Shown here: piece by piece, positions 34,651-61,068 of the stretch | How positions within the stretch are numbered: the first letter of the stretch is position 1 | Layout: each line of letters begins with the position of its first letter | Assembly (NCBI GenBank): GCA_916613615.1 | Contig: OU744726.1 | Location: 18,789,515-18,853,514, forward strand | DNA length: 64,000 nucleotides | Origin: Steromphala cineraria | Taxonomy: Eukaryota; Mollusca; Gastropoda; Trochida; Trochidae | Reading direction: 5' to 3' | Position numbers and translations under genes: made by a program | The notes under the pieces: generated by a model | The model's input: the letters and a program-made list of their open reading frames with translations, nothing else | The model's database searches: none | What the model was told of the DNA's origin: nothing

Positions 34651-37600
34651 CTAAAATGTCATTTTGGCTGGTGTAGCCTTTATCTTCTTTTCTGCTTTGA
34701 CTGAAATTGCAGGTTTTATTGGTTTAATTTTACGACCATTGTATCCAGTTTTACGGTGCCATAATCCACTCTGCGGTCGAATCCCAAACCATCGAGAGCG
34801 ACCAGCAGACCCAATTATCTCTTTATTATGATCAACATTTGATACTCGACCTATTGTAGCCATGCAGGTTTCAGAGACAATGATCTCGCGCTTTGACGGC
34901 ATTTTCAAGATGCACTGATCTCCGACTTTACGGACGAGTTGTGCAGATGTCCCAGCAGCCCTTGCAATGACCGCCCCTCGTTCAGGAAGTGCCTCTATGT
35001 TATGTACCAGGGTTCCCACAGGAAGTGATCCTACCGGGAATGCGTCGCCTTCCTCACCTCGAACTGAAAAATAAAAATGATTTCTACAGTCCTCTTTAAA
35101 AAATGATGTCACTCAGAATTAAACAATTATAAAAATCTCCCCTTTCCAATGAATTTGTCCCTTTTGGATACTTCTAAATACATGAAATATATATCATATA
35201 GGGAAAGACAGGGACCATTGGCCATTTTGGATGAAATAATGGTTCTTTAAATTTTCAAGTTTACTATTGATATAAGGGAAGTGGCCCATAATAAATTCAG
35301 AAATTTCCTGAAAATGGTTCATTGTCAAAAGTTTCTTTCCCAGTCCCAGAATGTACAGAGGTTATCATTGAAGTTAGTGCTATTATCTATAAATATTAAA
35401 CTAAAAACTAGTGATTTCACCATAAGAATACATCCAAATCTCTGTTACAAGTTATCTCTGAATGCAATAACACTACCAATACAAACCTTTGCTACCCCGA
35501 TAATGCAGAGGAATATATGGATGACATCTTCTCTGTTCATTGTATGCAGCGTTTTGACACAGATTCTTGTGTCGTTCTCAAGAATCTGTGTTGAAACGTC
35601 GCATACAATGAACAAAGAAGTTGTCATCCATATATAATATATGCCTCTGGATTATTGTCATTCCAACTTCTAAAATGCCTCTCAAAGAAGTTACTTGCTA
35701 CCCCACTCACCAGCTATCCTTGTGACCTTCCCCGATGTCTTCAGGATATCCCCAGGCTTCATGTTCTGAGATGCGAGGATGTAACGCTTCTGGGTTCCCC
35801 CGGCAACTACAGCGATGTCTGCGGTTCTACAAGGGTCATATCTCACTGAGATTACACGCTCTTGGAGCGGAGGGCCGTCTTTAGGTCCGATTCGTTTGAA
35901 GTCGATGCGTCTATATTTCTGTTTATGACCCCCACCAACACCATGTGTCCAGATTCGTCCTAAAAACAATAATAAATATTTATCATTTGTACTGGAACAC
36001 AGTTTTCAGAATGGCATATTTGTTCATTTGTTCAATATTCTCTAAAACACAGGAATTGTTATTCTAGAAGTTGATTTGATGAACAGAAAAATTCTTTATT
36101 CAGTGAAAGCAACGTTTCGACATAGATTCTTCTTGTTTGACGACAAAGCGATCTATGTTGAAGTGTTGCTCTAACAGAATAAAGAAACTGTTCATCCATA
36201 AAATTTGTCCTTATAGTCTAAACATAGGAAAAACAAAAGGATAAATAAGGCGACTACTTGTAAACATTCACTGAATTCATTCCTAGCCATGAAAGGGATG
36301 TTGTAATTGACGATCATGATTAATGATATATCCCCAAAACAGCATTCTGGAGAAGCTGTGAAATGCGATTACCAGGGCACAGTTTAATGACACTTCTGTG
36401 ACTAATGCAATGATAACAAATGTATAAGGTTAACATTATTGTTGGGCAACTTAGGGTTGTGTTGCCCCAATTTACAAGGTTAGAAATAAGCACTTGTCTG
36501 ATAGCCCATGGCTAATAGAAAAGATGCTTGGCTTGTAAAATGTCATGACTTACAGGGGAAAGTTCTAGTTAAATTCAAAGACTTAATAATAATTTAGTTG
36601 TATTTGCCTAGCTTGCATGCATTTGGGCTACTACTTTAAATAAAAGGATTAGTCAGAATGACTTATGTTAAGACTAGTTTCAACCGTTACTTAATAAAAC
36701 AGGTTCCCACCATCATGGCCGCGACCTCCAGATTTGGGGAGTTTGAGAGGTCGCAGGGAGTACTTGGAGAGGTCAATGCCCTGTTTGATAAACTTCATTT
36801 TTCCTTGCATACTGCTACTGCTTGTGAAGGTCCTGCAATCATTATAATGATACATTTTTGTTGCAGAAATAAATATAGTTGACGCTTTCACCCCTTAGAG
36901 ACCAGTAACAAATATGTATTTAACCCTGGTTTCTGCATCCTGTCTCAGGGTACGATTATTACGCTAACTCCACAACTCTGTACCATGGGGTCAGAACTAG
37001 ATTCGGCCCAACTTGGGATATAGCCAATCAAATCATTTTCTCGAAATTTTATCAAGAAGGTAGCGAGAAAATGATTTGATTGGCTATATCCCAAGTCAGT
37101 CCGTGCGAGTGAATCTAGCTTCTGAGCCCAGGGTACAGATTAGTGGAGTTAGCGTAACGTTCGACGTTCGTACCCTGAGGCAGGATGTGGTTTCTGCCTT
37201 GTAGGGGTGAAAGGATTAAGAGAGAAGTCTCTTCGAGCAAAATTCTTCTATTTAACAAGTTTTTAGACTTCAAATAATAAGTTCTTTTCCTTGGTGATCA
37301 TCTAAATGAATCACTTTGGCAAAATTTGAATGGTACTGAATGGTATTATACTCTAATAGGCCTAATTAAATCAAACAATTTAACAACCAACAATAACAGT
37401 TGACCAAATATAATCTAGCAATAAAAATTCATTTGACCTCGGCTATCAACAAAAGCATGTTATATAAACATGTTATCAAGTGACCTTTACTTGCATCATG
37501 ATCATAAGACTATTTTACTACTTGTAGGTGTAGGAATATTTGAATAAATTGAATAATGAAACACATGTCTGTATCACCTTGATCCATTTTCAGTTGACAA

Positions 37601-37666
37601 AGTCAGAGTAGACTGTAATAACTTCGACAAGCAGCCTATAGAGCGTCCTATTTCTTTCACCGCCAT
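34651..37666 (-). CDS. MRPL2: Mitochondrial large-subunit ribosomal protein uL2m
   Basis: Complete gene, four exons on the minus strand: 37666-37578, 36832-36711, 35959-35711, 35063-34651; 290 residues. All junctions keep phase and have GT-AG ends. Residues 1-60 are a basic, serine-rich N-terminus that fits a mitochondrial targeting peptide. The body carries the L2 hallmark GRIWTHGVGGGHKQKYR, the KYILASQNMKPGD-like OB/SH3 segments, the LPVGTLVHNIE motif, RAAGTSAQLV and a C-terminal RSRWFGIRP. The protein binds the mitochondrial 16S rRNA near the peptidyl-transferase centre and is structural for the mitoribosome. Human MRPL2 is 305 residues. Introns contain foldback MITEs. Divergent from LSM8, 2.3 kb apart, too far to claim a shared promoter. 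Confidence 0.95.
35200..35345. repeat. Foldback MITE family E, copy 1
   Basis: GGGAAAGACAGGGACCATTG at the left and TTTCTTTCCCAGTCCC at the right, with internal TTTACTATTGATAT and CCATTTTGG/CAAAA blocks shared with the copy at 43643-43823. In the last intron of MRPL2 (between exons 3 and 4). Confidence 0.75.
35506..35640. repeat. Foldback element family F, copy 1
   Basis: Inverted arms TATATGGATGACATCTTCTC ... TTGTCATCCATATATA, with GTTCATTGTATGC and ACACAGATTCTTG and their complements inside. Related sequence at 36084-36202 (GAACAG..TTCTTTATTC, ATAGATTCTT). In the MRPL2 intron between exons 3 and 4. Confidence 0.8.
36084..36202. repeat. Foldback element family F, diverged copy 2
   Basis: GATGAACAGAAAAATTCTTT and the inverted AAAGAAACTGTTCATCC form the arms; CGACATAGATTC and GATCTATGTTGAAG are the inner arms. 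In the MRPL2 intron between exons 2 and 3. Confidence 0.7.
36936..37187. repeat. Foldback MITE family D, copy 2
   Basis: CATCCTGTCTCAGGGTACG and the complement CGTACCCTGAGGCAGGATG form the tips; inner arms GAGAAAATGATTTGATTGGC as in 31387-31634. In the first intron of MRPL2. Confidence 0.85.
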
Positions 37667-37746
37667 GACGAAGGTTTTCTCAATATGTGTACAAGTAAAT
37701 CATTTCATTCTGAAAAAAGATACAGATGAAGCTGTGGGTTAGATAA

Positions 37747-37823
37747 GAATGAATGAATGAATGAATGAATGAATGAATGAATGAATGAATGAATGAATGA
37801 ATGAATGAATGAATGAATGAATG
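37747..37823 (+). repeat. (GAAT)n microsatellite, about 19 units
   Basis: Uninterrupted GAAT repeats just upstream (on the minus strand) of the MRPL2 start exon. Confidence 0.97.
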
Positions 37824-38509
37824 AAAATTGATTTGCATAGATTTGTAAGATTAGTTGTATTTCCTTTAGAAAATCTTTATTGATACATTGCTAGTCGGAT
37901 AAATCATCAATACATTTTCTATTCACACACTTCTTATTGTTATCCATCCATCTATTCACACACAAAATAAAATTGTAATTAATGCACATGCTTCTAAAAT
38001 GCAAATAACACTGAATGATTTCAAATTTCTGAAAATGTTAGAAAATGTAAGTTAATATTTGCAAAAGAATCTTTAGATGCCTCAGTATTTTGTTTATTCC
38101 TCTAATAAGTGTGTAAAACACATAAATACTGGTTAGCATTGGGAACTTGAATGACTTTACCATGATAATAAGGTTACAACAATGGTAAGATAACATCGAT
38201 AATAGGGTTACAACGTGTTTAAAATAAATGATTTTAATCCTGTCCGTCAGTCCTAAAACTGGTTAATTTTTGTCAGGACTGGTAACTTTTAAAATTTTTC
38301 TTTATTTTCCCCTTAGGAATTGACCAAGTAATTTTCAGGAAAGGCTAGGTTTCCAATCTATTTTATACACTGGTTACGATAATAGGGTTACAACGATTAT
38401 AGGGTCACTAGCCATACAGACTACTGCAATTTAAAATACTTGATGAAAACATACTCTACTGCACGTTGATGGCACCTATATATATCGCCCGAAGAAGAGT
38501 GTGGATGGC

Positions 38510-38600
38510 AAAACGGGCGAGTTGGTTAGCTGTTGGTATGGTCATTGCTAGCGGTGTTGCCTGACTCTGTGGGTGTGGGTTCGAATCCCGTATGGGACTC
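38510..38600 (+). repeat. tRNA-like SINE head
   Basis: GGTTCGAATCC (38578-38588) is a consensus B box preceded by a poor A box (TAGCTGTTGG). No clean cloverleaf could be drawn by eye, so I regard it as the head of a SINE or a tRNA relic. Confidence 0.5.
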
Positions 38601-38712
38601 CAAAGAATCTGTACTTTAATATCACTTTGGATATGATCACAAAATGACTGACCGAAAACACATGATGAATGAAAACGGATGACTTGACGATACTATCCCA
38701 AATATAACATTG

Positions 38713-39285
38713 TTAAAGATGCTGTATCATACTTGCAATATTTAAAAAAGTATTTTTAATGTATTCGTTGTATTTTTAGAAAAAATTAGCGACCAACCTT
38801 GAGAAAATCGGACCAAAATTCATTAAAAAGAAGATAATTTACCAAAAAATACCGAAACGGCAGTCGACATAAGGGCGAATCAAGTGTGGCCATTTCACAA
38901 CTTCCGGTTTCTAAATGTACGCTTGAAAACCGTCTTTGTCGCGCTCAACTAGATTTCATTTTCTTTTTCCCCGAATTAGGTATTCGTTGCTGTCAAAGTT
39001 GATACCCATCGAACGCAATTACGGTAGTTTAGACACGGTGTAAATCCTACAGGTATAATGATTATGTCACCGAAAGCGGGTTCGTTAAATGCTATGCCCT
39101 TTCTACATATTTCTACAAGGGGTACTGTGCTTTGAGCGTCGAAATAAGTATGTTATTGTTGATTAAACCATCTAAATATGATATCAAAATTTCGACGAAA
39201 GATTTTTCTACAAAGTGATGTATTTCTTTTCTCAATAGCTAAATTTCATCCTGAACCGCTTGCAAGTATGATACAGCATCTTTAA
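38713..39285. mobile_element. TTAA-flanked MITE with GATGCTGTATCATACTTGCA ends
   Basis: TTAAAGATGCTGTATCATAC at the left and GTATGATACAGCATCTTTAA at the right, 573 bases including both TTAA. piggyBac-like by target site. It occupies the MRPL2-LSM8 divergent intergenic region. No ORF of note. Confidence 0.85.
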
Positions 39286-39945
39286 AATAAAGCAAGTTAA
39301 GAAGATGAATATTCATTTTATATAATATACTACGTAATTATTTTTCAATCTGTCTACGAATCCATCTTTTCTCTGAAAAAAACTCGATTAGTCAACGAAC
39401 CCAACGTGTCTACGAAACACTGGTTCCTTTTAACTTGACAAGGGCAAGAAAAGATTAATGATTTTTTACGACTCAAAGAGTGACAAAGAAGACGTTCAAA
39501 CGCGTATCGATGAATATAAAAGAAGGGAAGGAATAAATATGATTGACATACACGCGGTCACGTCGTAAGAACAAGTCAATACAGATAATAAGGTGATAAT
39601 TCTAGTTAAAATATTACCGGTGTCGAATCAAGCAATGGGCGCGGCCATTTTGTTTTGCTTTGAGGGGGAGTTTTATTATATATACCATTTTTTTATTTCA
39701 AATATAAGCAGGTTCGTTATCAATCATTCTGAAAATATATTCTAAATTTTGTAAAATGTTATTTGGAGTGATAAATTTATACTTTTGTAATGAAATGTGT
39801 TAAATGCAGAAATTATATTCTTCAAGAATTGGGTACAAAGGAACTCTCCCTTGCCGGAAGTCATTCCAACGTGCAGTGTACGAAAAGTGTGAAAGAACAT
39901 TTGTATTTGTTTACAAAGTCGTGCTTCAAAGTCCAATTTCGAGTT

Positions 39946-41420
39946 ATGGCATCTGCTTTAGAAAGTTATGTTAACAGTATCCTTTGAGTAATTGTTGGTT
40001 TAGAATGGAATAGGCCTATACTATGTTTTTCATCAGAATAATGATGTTTGGTTTGCAAGCTTGTTTTAGTTTTCGCGCACATTTATTGACTCACAACATT
40101 TGTAATTTAGAAATTTGGTGATATCTTGTTATTTCAATAATTCTATGAAACCATTCCCCTTTCATCATTTTTACCATTTAAAACCATATTTACTTAATAG
40201 AATGGTTGTGTCGTAACTTCTGATCTCTGAAACCATCAGATTGGGCTTCATAACAATCTCATATGCTGACCATGACATTACTATATCTGGTTTAAAAAAA
40301 CATCGTTTAAAATCAGCAGACCATAGCAGCTTTTGGGAGCTACACCTTGGAAAGACTTTTGTCTAATTAAAGTATTAATTTGACTTTATAAAGTTGGTTG
40401 GAAACAAATTAGATAATTCTTTATGTGTAGAAGAGATACAATAGATAGCTTGCCTTATATTGTCAAAGAAAAAAAAATGTACTTAAGGAAATACATTATT
40501 ATTAAACTTACGTCTGATACAATGATTAAATCAAATATAAAAGACTGATAACACTTTTCAATGATATGTTCATTGTTGAGGCTGATAAATTATTTTTTCA
40601 TTGACCTATCCTTCTATTTTACTGAAACTTTTGAATTTCAAAATATATTGTTATTATCCTTAAATCAGTGTGTAGAAACAGTGTCAGTGGTAACAGCTGA
40701 TGGACGAATTATTGTGGTAAGTAATTTATATAATCATGTTATAAAGTTCTGTTCACTTTGTTAATCAGGAATGTTTACAAGAAATGAAGGAATATTAGTT
40801 CAATTTATCTTGGTTGTGAACAATGAACAATATTTTGTTATGATAACTGTCCAGAAAGTTATACTTGTATCAATGAAATATCAGTACATCTGCATGATTC
40901 TATTGCAGGGTACCCTGAAGGGGTTTGACCAGACGATCAACCTGATCCTAGACGAGAGTCACGAGCGAGTGTTCAGCACGTCTCAGGGCATGGAGCAGGT
41001 CGTCCTGGGCCTCTACATCGTCAGGGGAGATAATGTGTAGGTGTCTTGTGCAGTTTAGACTCTTCAACTCCCAGACATAACTTGTCCTAGTCTCTTTAAA
41101 TGGCTAAGTAAAGCACTTCCGAATTTCCCCAAAACATTCAGTGAGTGTCAAGGTTAAAGTTAAGTTCCTCCACACGGCAAAACTTGTGCTAGTCCTTTGC
41201 ACTGACTATTTAAAAGTTTAGAAATTAAGACTCCTCAACTCAAATTTTTTTAGAATGCTTTACGAAAACTGATAGTCAAATCACTCTCTTTTTTAACTAT
41301 TTGTTAACTTTTTATTCCTACACTTTCAGAGCTGTGATTGGTGAGATTGACGACGACACCGACACAGCAATGGACTTTAACAACATTCGAGCAGAACCTC
41401 TCAACTCTGTAGTTCACTGA
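39946..41420 (+). CDS. LSM8: U6 snRNA-associated Sm-like protein LSm8
   Basis: Complete, four exons: 39946-39976, 40676-40716, 40909-41036, 41330-41420; 96 residues, the same as human LSM8. The Sm fold is fully recognisable: N-terminal helix MASALESYVN, Sm1 (VVTADGRIIVGTLKGFDQTINLILD) and Sm2 (GLYIVRGDNVAVIGEID), and the conserved tail NIRAEPLNSV. LSm8 replaces LSm1 in the nuclear LSm2-8 ring that binds the U6 snRNA 3' end and supports U4/U6 assembly and splicing. The extension beyond Sm2 separates it from other LSm paralogues. The first exon is only 31 coding bases and the second 41; both are supported by phase. Confidence 0.97.
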
Positions 41421-44400
41421 CCTCCGGAATCTCATCATTGGATGCATACGTCATTGTTCATGGATCATAATCTTGTAAACTCATGCCTGGCAGTAACACT
41501 CACAGCTCTGTCAGACAGAAGGATGGACATCTTAGAGTCCAAATTTTAGTTAACTCTTTTGTCCATAAGAAACCAGTTACAAATAAGTTTTTGAGCTTGA
41601 ATTCTTGTTTATGTTTGGGAAAGGGCTAATTGATACAGGCTGTTTGTACAATGATTTTATTATCAGTGAAGTTGCTCTGAAGGACTGTTGAGTTAAATTT
41701 GAATCATCAAAAGGGGATTTCCATGGCAGCAATTATAATCTCATTCATTGATTGTAAAGTGCCAGTCAATGTGTAAAGGAAAGATAATACAAATATGTGA
41801 AAAGATCCAAAATAATATTCTCAGATTACCACAATTCAGAAGATGATTTTACCACCAACTTAAGTTTCCTGGTGTTACTTGAACAGTGTTTATGAAACAC
41901 ATCATGAATGATTTTTTTATCCAACAATATGGATGCAGCATTTGTTTAAAATGTCTTTGTCTCAATACACCTATCAGGTCCCATAGTCTATAGTATCTAT
42001 TGGGAGTATTGTCAGTTAATGGGTCCATAGTTTTGATATAGATTGTTGTCATGTAAACTTAAAAGACTTAAAACATACTTTGCCAATGTTTTGTGCTTTG
42101 TCTAACCTTTGATAATGAGCAAATTATAAGAGGTATATTTTGTGTTATATTAATGTTATCAATTGAGAATAATGGTCGGTTAGATGGATGCGCAGACTAG
42201 CTATACCCTAAAAGATGAAATTTGACAAATGATTAGCTAGATGAGGGTAAGACTGTTTGGGGTAAGAGGAAAACAGGATATTTGATTCAGGACTAGCATC
42301 ATATATAAGAGTTAATGACACTGGTGTATGTTGTGACTTGCAAGGGTTTGTAAAGAGATAAAGTATTTTACGATCGTGTTGCAGGATGTAAAACTCCATT
42401 TTATCATGTGAATGTCATTGTATATAGTCATTGTCACATAAAGATATCCTTTTTCCAAGATATTTGCAATTTTGTTTTTATTCCTTGATATGATGGATGT
42501 TGTCAGACAGGAAAGGGTGATCGACTGTAAAACGACTGCTGAACATTAGAATAACACCAATTTTAAGTCTCTAGTAATTTTGAAAATTATAAAGTTCAAA
42601 GTCTTTGTGCACAATTGCTTATGAATCTGCTACACTTTCAATTATTTCCTCAAATACTTTGGCTATTGGACCTTTGAAAAATTTGCCACTCTTTGCTTGT
42701 TTGCTTACTTCGAGGAGAGGACATTTCAATTTAAACTTTCAGCCATGATATACATCATTACATGTAATTAGACTTAAAAAAAACAAGGGCTTTTCAGGAG
42801 CTCTAAACTACTTCATTATTTCAGTTCATTCTCTGATACACAATGGCATAGTTTGCATTCATTGTATTGCTAGCAATATGATAATAACAGCCAAGTAGTC
42901 TGATTTAACGCTTCACAGCCCCATGATGAAACTGCACAACATTCCTCGAATGAAGTGCAGAACAGTGACAACCAGTGTTTGAAATAATTTTTCAAGATCA
43001 CTAGCAAACCCGGCTAGTATGTTTACAGCCCAAAAGAAAAATTACTAGCCCAATTCAGTCAAGATGAAAAAAACTTACAAATGTTGTCTGACATTCATTG
43101 AAACAAAATCAAACACTAGTGGCTTAAGATGTCTTGACAATTTCGTTAGGCAGCCGGGCTAACATTACTTTTTCTACTAGACAAGGCAACTTTTAACTAG
43201 CATCGGACTACCAGGCTAGTGGTTATTTCGGACACTGGTGACAACTTTTCTATAAATATCAAATATAATTTCAAAATATTGATAACGAAATACAAACTCA
43301 ATCTGGAGGTTTCCTCTCCACTGAACCTGACTGCAGGTTGCTTAGGTTTTAGCCTGCACAACCCATTCAACTAAGCAGACCAATCACAAGCTGTAAAAGA
43401 CTGCTTATGGCAGTCATGTTGAAAGCATGCTTCACAGGAGTTATTTTTAAAGCAACTGACGAAAGCTTTTTCTTGTGATTGGTTACCTGAGCTTACATCA
43501 GAACATGTGAATTATGGAAGTATAGTCAGCCCATGTGGAGAGAAAACCTCGAGTCAATATCTTGATATCAATATTTTTAAAACTTTATGCTCTGAAGACA
43601 GTCACTTTTAATCTGAATTCAGCCGTCATTATATGATTAATGTATACAGTGATTGGGAAAGGCAGGGGTCATGGGCCATTTTGCACATTGGACGAAAAAT
43701 AGCCAATTAAAATATTGAAGTTTACTATTGTTATAATTGGCAATGGCCCATTCAGAAAATAAGAAATTTACCCAAAACCATGAAAATGGCCCATATAAGA
43801 TGTCTTTCCCAATCCCTGTGTATGTGGAACAATTCAGAAGTCCTATGAACCATCATGATCCTTCATTGGAAAGGCAAACACACAAAAAACAAAGTCGGTT
43901 GTACATATTAAACATTTATATGAGGAATCATACGCCCAACATCTGGGCAGGCATACACCTAGCACCTAATGTACAATGTATTCACAGGGTGCATGTTATT
44001 TCACCAGTCCGAGGCGACGGCAACATGCACTGTAGGTCATGTGACATCGTCACAGGTGTGTGATGAACATAAGCGTATTTACAGACGTGCTCATATGAAT
44101 GATTAGCAAAAATGCTACCTAAAATCCTGTAGATTCACAGAAGTTTGATTATTAAAAATATTGATTTTCATAAATTAAATATCTTTAAGACAGCGTGATA
44201 GTGAATGGATGATCATGATAAATCATTTTTCTAAATAACTAAAATCAAAACTCCAGGGCTGTTATTCTGTGTGCAAAATCAAAGCAATATAATGGTAAAT
44301 CATGAGACATTGACCAAGGTTATTCATGAGGACGCAACTTATGACAAACTCAAATATTTCTAAAAACAGGTCTAAAACACTGTATGTTGATCTTAAGAAA

Positions 44401-47400
44401 TGAATGAGAATATGGATTTTGAATTTTCAGGTAATTATAAAAATCTTACATTTCGATATAATATTCCTGTTTTTCTGAGGAATTCTTTACAATAAGGGCT
44501 TAGTTTTGGGACTTCTGTAAAACATCCTTGTAATTATGTCGATATTTGTTTCTGGCAGGATATTGTTTTTAAATATGAGACAAAAAGTGATTTTGAGCAA
44601 AACAAAATATGACCAGTTTTGCATGAATGGCAAGAACATAAAATATTGTAACTTTTGGTTGATATAAATTTGATCCCTAGATATGTCGATGATTTCTGTC
44701 AGTGCAAATTTCTTACCATGATCCCAGCTTATGCAAAATGCCATGAGAAATTATTAACAAAATATGAATTTATTTGAATGAGGTGACGATTAAAACTAAA
44801 ATAGAATTAGGCAATATGACCTTGAAAATATTCATTGAAAATTTGATTTTCTTCGCCATTATTAAAAAAGATTGTTTCTAAAGACAAAATTCTGCTTTTC
44901 TAACTAAAATAGTCCCCAAACCATGAAAACATTGTTTATATAATTTCTACCTATTCACACAGATATATATATATACTAAAATGGTCTTAATTAATATCAG
45001 CTGTAAATTAAAAACTATAAAACTACTGTTCAAAAGAAAATACATTTTGTATAATTTTACCTATCCTAGGGTTAAAACATATTGGGGAGGAATTGAAAGT
45101 TTATATTTTCCAAACCTCTCATCTTCATTGGTAGTTTTATTTCCAAAATGAAAATATGACTAGTACTACCAAAATATCTTTAATTTATTATAAACAACTG
45201 TTCTAGCACTTGAATGGGAAGAAGAGAATCAGCTTGTATCTGACAAGCCTTATTTTGGCATCACTCCTGCATCTATTTCAATATCTAGCACATTGAATGC
45301 ATGAAAAATTTGTCAAGGGCAGACATCTTTCAAGAAATTGAAAAAATTCAAATCAGATACAAACAAGAGCCTGAATAACTTTATACTGGAAATTTCATAT
45401 CTGATTAATATCTGTCCAATTAAACACATTGTGAAGTTCCTTATAAATTTAAGATGGGAGACATTAACTGATGCCAAAATAATATTTTTCAACATGAACA
45501 ATTCAGACAAGGCCTATAAAAAGTAATCATCGTGCTATTGTCATTTTTTTACAATTTTTTACCTATTATTTGATAAATGATTTAAAAACTAAATCAGAAA
45601 AATATAAATCTATAATATTTCAAGTGTGACACTGATGCTTATGGACTTAGTATAGAAATGCTACTGGTCTAGGCAAGCACATACAAATTACATATCACAG
45701 ACCAAGTCACTGACAAGCAATTTCAGTGTTTGTCATTTCCACCATTACAAACTTTTGGAGAAAAAAAACATCTATTGAAACAAAATAACAAGATTGTTCT
45801 TGTATGTTATCAATATATTACAAAAACTTAAATATTCATTATCTCCCCAAAAACTAAATCAATAATAATTTTTGAAATTTAAAATCTGATTACAAATTTT
45901 TTTAAAATTAAGTATAAAATCATTTTGAAACTTAAGACAAAAATATAAATACCTAACTTACTATGGCGGATGATTGGAAAAAATATTTCCACAGTCTACA
46001 ATTCATTGTCATGGTTACACAATCAAAATTTCCCTTTAAAATATGTATATATTTATTCTAAATACAATAAAATTACATAATAAGATCAGGACATGTTAAT
46101 AAAATGATGATTAAGCATGATAATGATAATTATGATAATGATTCTTAATACATGCAGCACACTTATCAAGCACTCAAATTGCTACAATTTCATTTCTTTT
46201 ATTAAAGGTACTGTAAATGCATAAGCAAATCTTGGTAATATATGTAATAATATCAAAATCCCTTACATTAATATTTGGCATGTTTCCTGTTTCCCATTAG
46301 ATTTCCAAGAAAAGTTTTTCTATTCAACATTTTTTCCATACAGAAGGTATGACAGACATTTGATCAATCAGAATATTGATAACTTAAATATTTGTAATGT
46401 TAATTTGAAAAAAATGTAAACTTTAAAAAAATATCTATGTATCACAGATTTGTATTTATTCTGACTCCCTATGAAATTTACAGTGAATATCTTAATGAAA
46501 TCTTGAACTAAAAGCAAACTCATACATAGATCTATGCCCACATAACTCAGCCATACATTGCTCTTAGAGCCTCAATGATTTTATACAATGAAGTAAAACA
46601 CACAGGTGATAGTTGATGATGATGATTCTAAGACGTTGGACAAAGATATGACGTGAACATAAATGGCTGTACATAAAAGTGTGTTTCTAAATATCATGTA
46701 AATCTGAATACCAAAGACCTGAGAATATGTCTCAAATATTTAATCTAACATACATTGCCAATTATGTCATTCATAATGGCCATGCTTTGATAAATAACAA
46801 AACATATTTTCAAATTTGTAATTCATTTAAAAGAATCACAAAATGATTCATAGCAAAATTTTGAATATCAAATTTCATATGAAAATTTCAAGTCCATTTA
46901 ACAGTTTAATTCTGGAAGATTGACTTGACTTGTCTGAATTTCAAGACATGGTAAACCTAAAATCTGAAATATAACACATACAACTTTTAATTTTTGGCTG
47001 TCTCAGATATAATTTGTATCTGAGGCTAATTTTGTTATTAACAAAACATGACCATAGAACGGTATTGTGAAGCACACATTTTGCCTATTAAATCTAGCAG
47101 CAAAGAGGTACTATTTTCCCCTCAACTACCCCTATAACACACACATAGCCTCAAATATTCACCAAGCACATTCTGCCTGCAGAAGGTTGAATCATGATCA
47201 TTTTTTTAAAACAAATTATCTCCACTCAGTAGAGCAGTTTTTTTTTAAACAAAATAAATAAATTACATTAACATAATGACAAAATAAATACACAAATATT
47301 ACATCCTGGAGTGCTCTGGGTAACAGCCTTGATACAATTTCAGGTCAGTTTATCCCGGATATGCCATTAAATGGCTATCCATTTGTCGAAGCAAGGGATA

Positions 47401-47470
47401 TCACCTTGCAAATATTCTGAACAGCTGATTTTTTTCGGATTTGTATTTTTTCTTCAGTTTTCCGTAAAGC
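41421..47470. other. LSM8 3' flank and AT-rich gene-free DNA
   Basis: No further exon seen. No canonical AATAAA close behind the LSM8 stop was noticed. 44-47.4 kb is particularly AT-rich with no ORF of interest. 43643-43823 is a MITE. 42960-43240 contains 'actagc/gctagt' rich, possibly decayed repeat sequence. Confidence 0.5.
43643..43823. repeat. Foldback MITE family E, copy 2
   Basis: Ends TATACAGTGATTGGGAAAGG and TTCCCAATCCCTGTGTAT are inverted; internal ATGGGCCATTTT and AAAATGGCCCAT arms. The 108-codon ORF at 43737-44063 starts inside it and is not supported. Confidence 0.8.
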
Positions 47471-47476
47471 TTTATT
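47471..47476 (-). terminator. Candidate poly(A) signal of the CDK gene
   Basis: AATAAA on the minus strand about 208 bases past the stop at 47684. Confidence 0.5.
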
Positions 47477-47683
47477 TATCTTCATGATTCTCGATCATTG
47501 TCAGTTCTGGGTCCTATGTGCTTATTCATTCTGGGTAGGGTCCGTTGATACCAGTTATCTTGGCAAATTGGTGGGCAACAGTTGTCTCCCTTGGAGAGGT
47601 CGTTTGAGGTCAAGTTGCTCTACCCATGAGCACTTGGGGCGTGACACTGACACATCAATTTCCTAGGCTATGATACAGTCTCA

Positions 47684-61068
<13,385 letters not shown>

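Noticed and set aside
43737..44063. 108-codon ORF
   Set aside because: Starts inside a foldback MITE and has no family resemblance.
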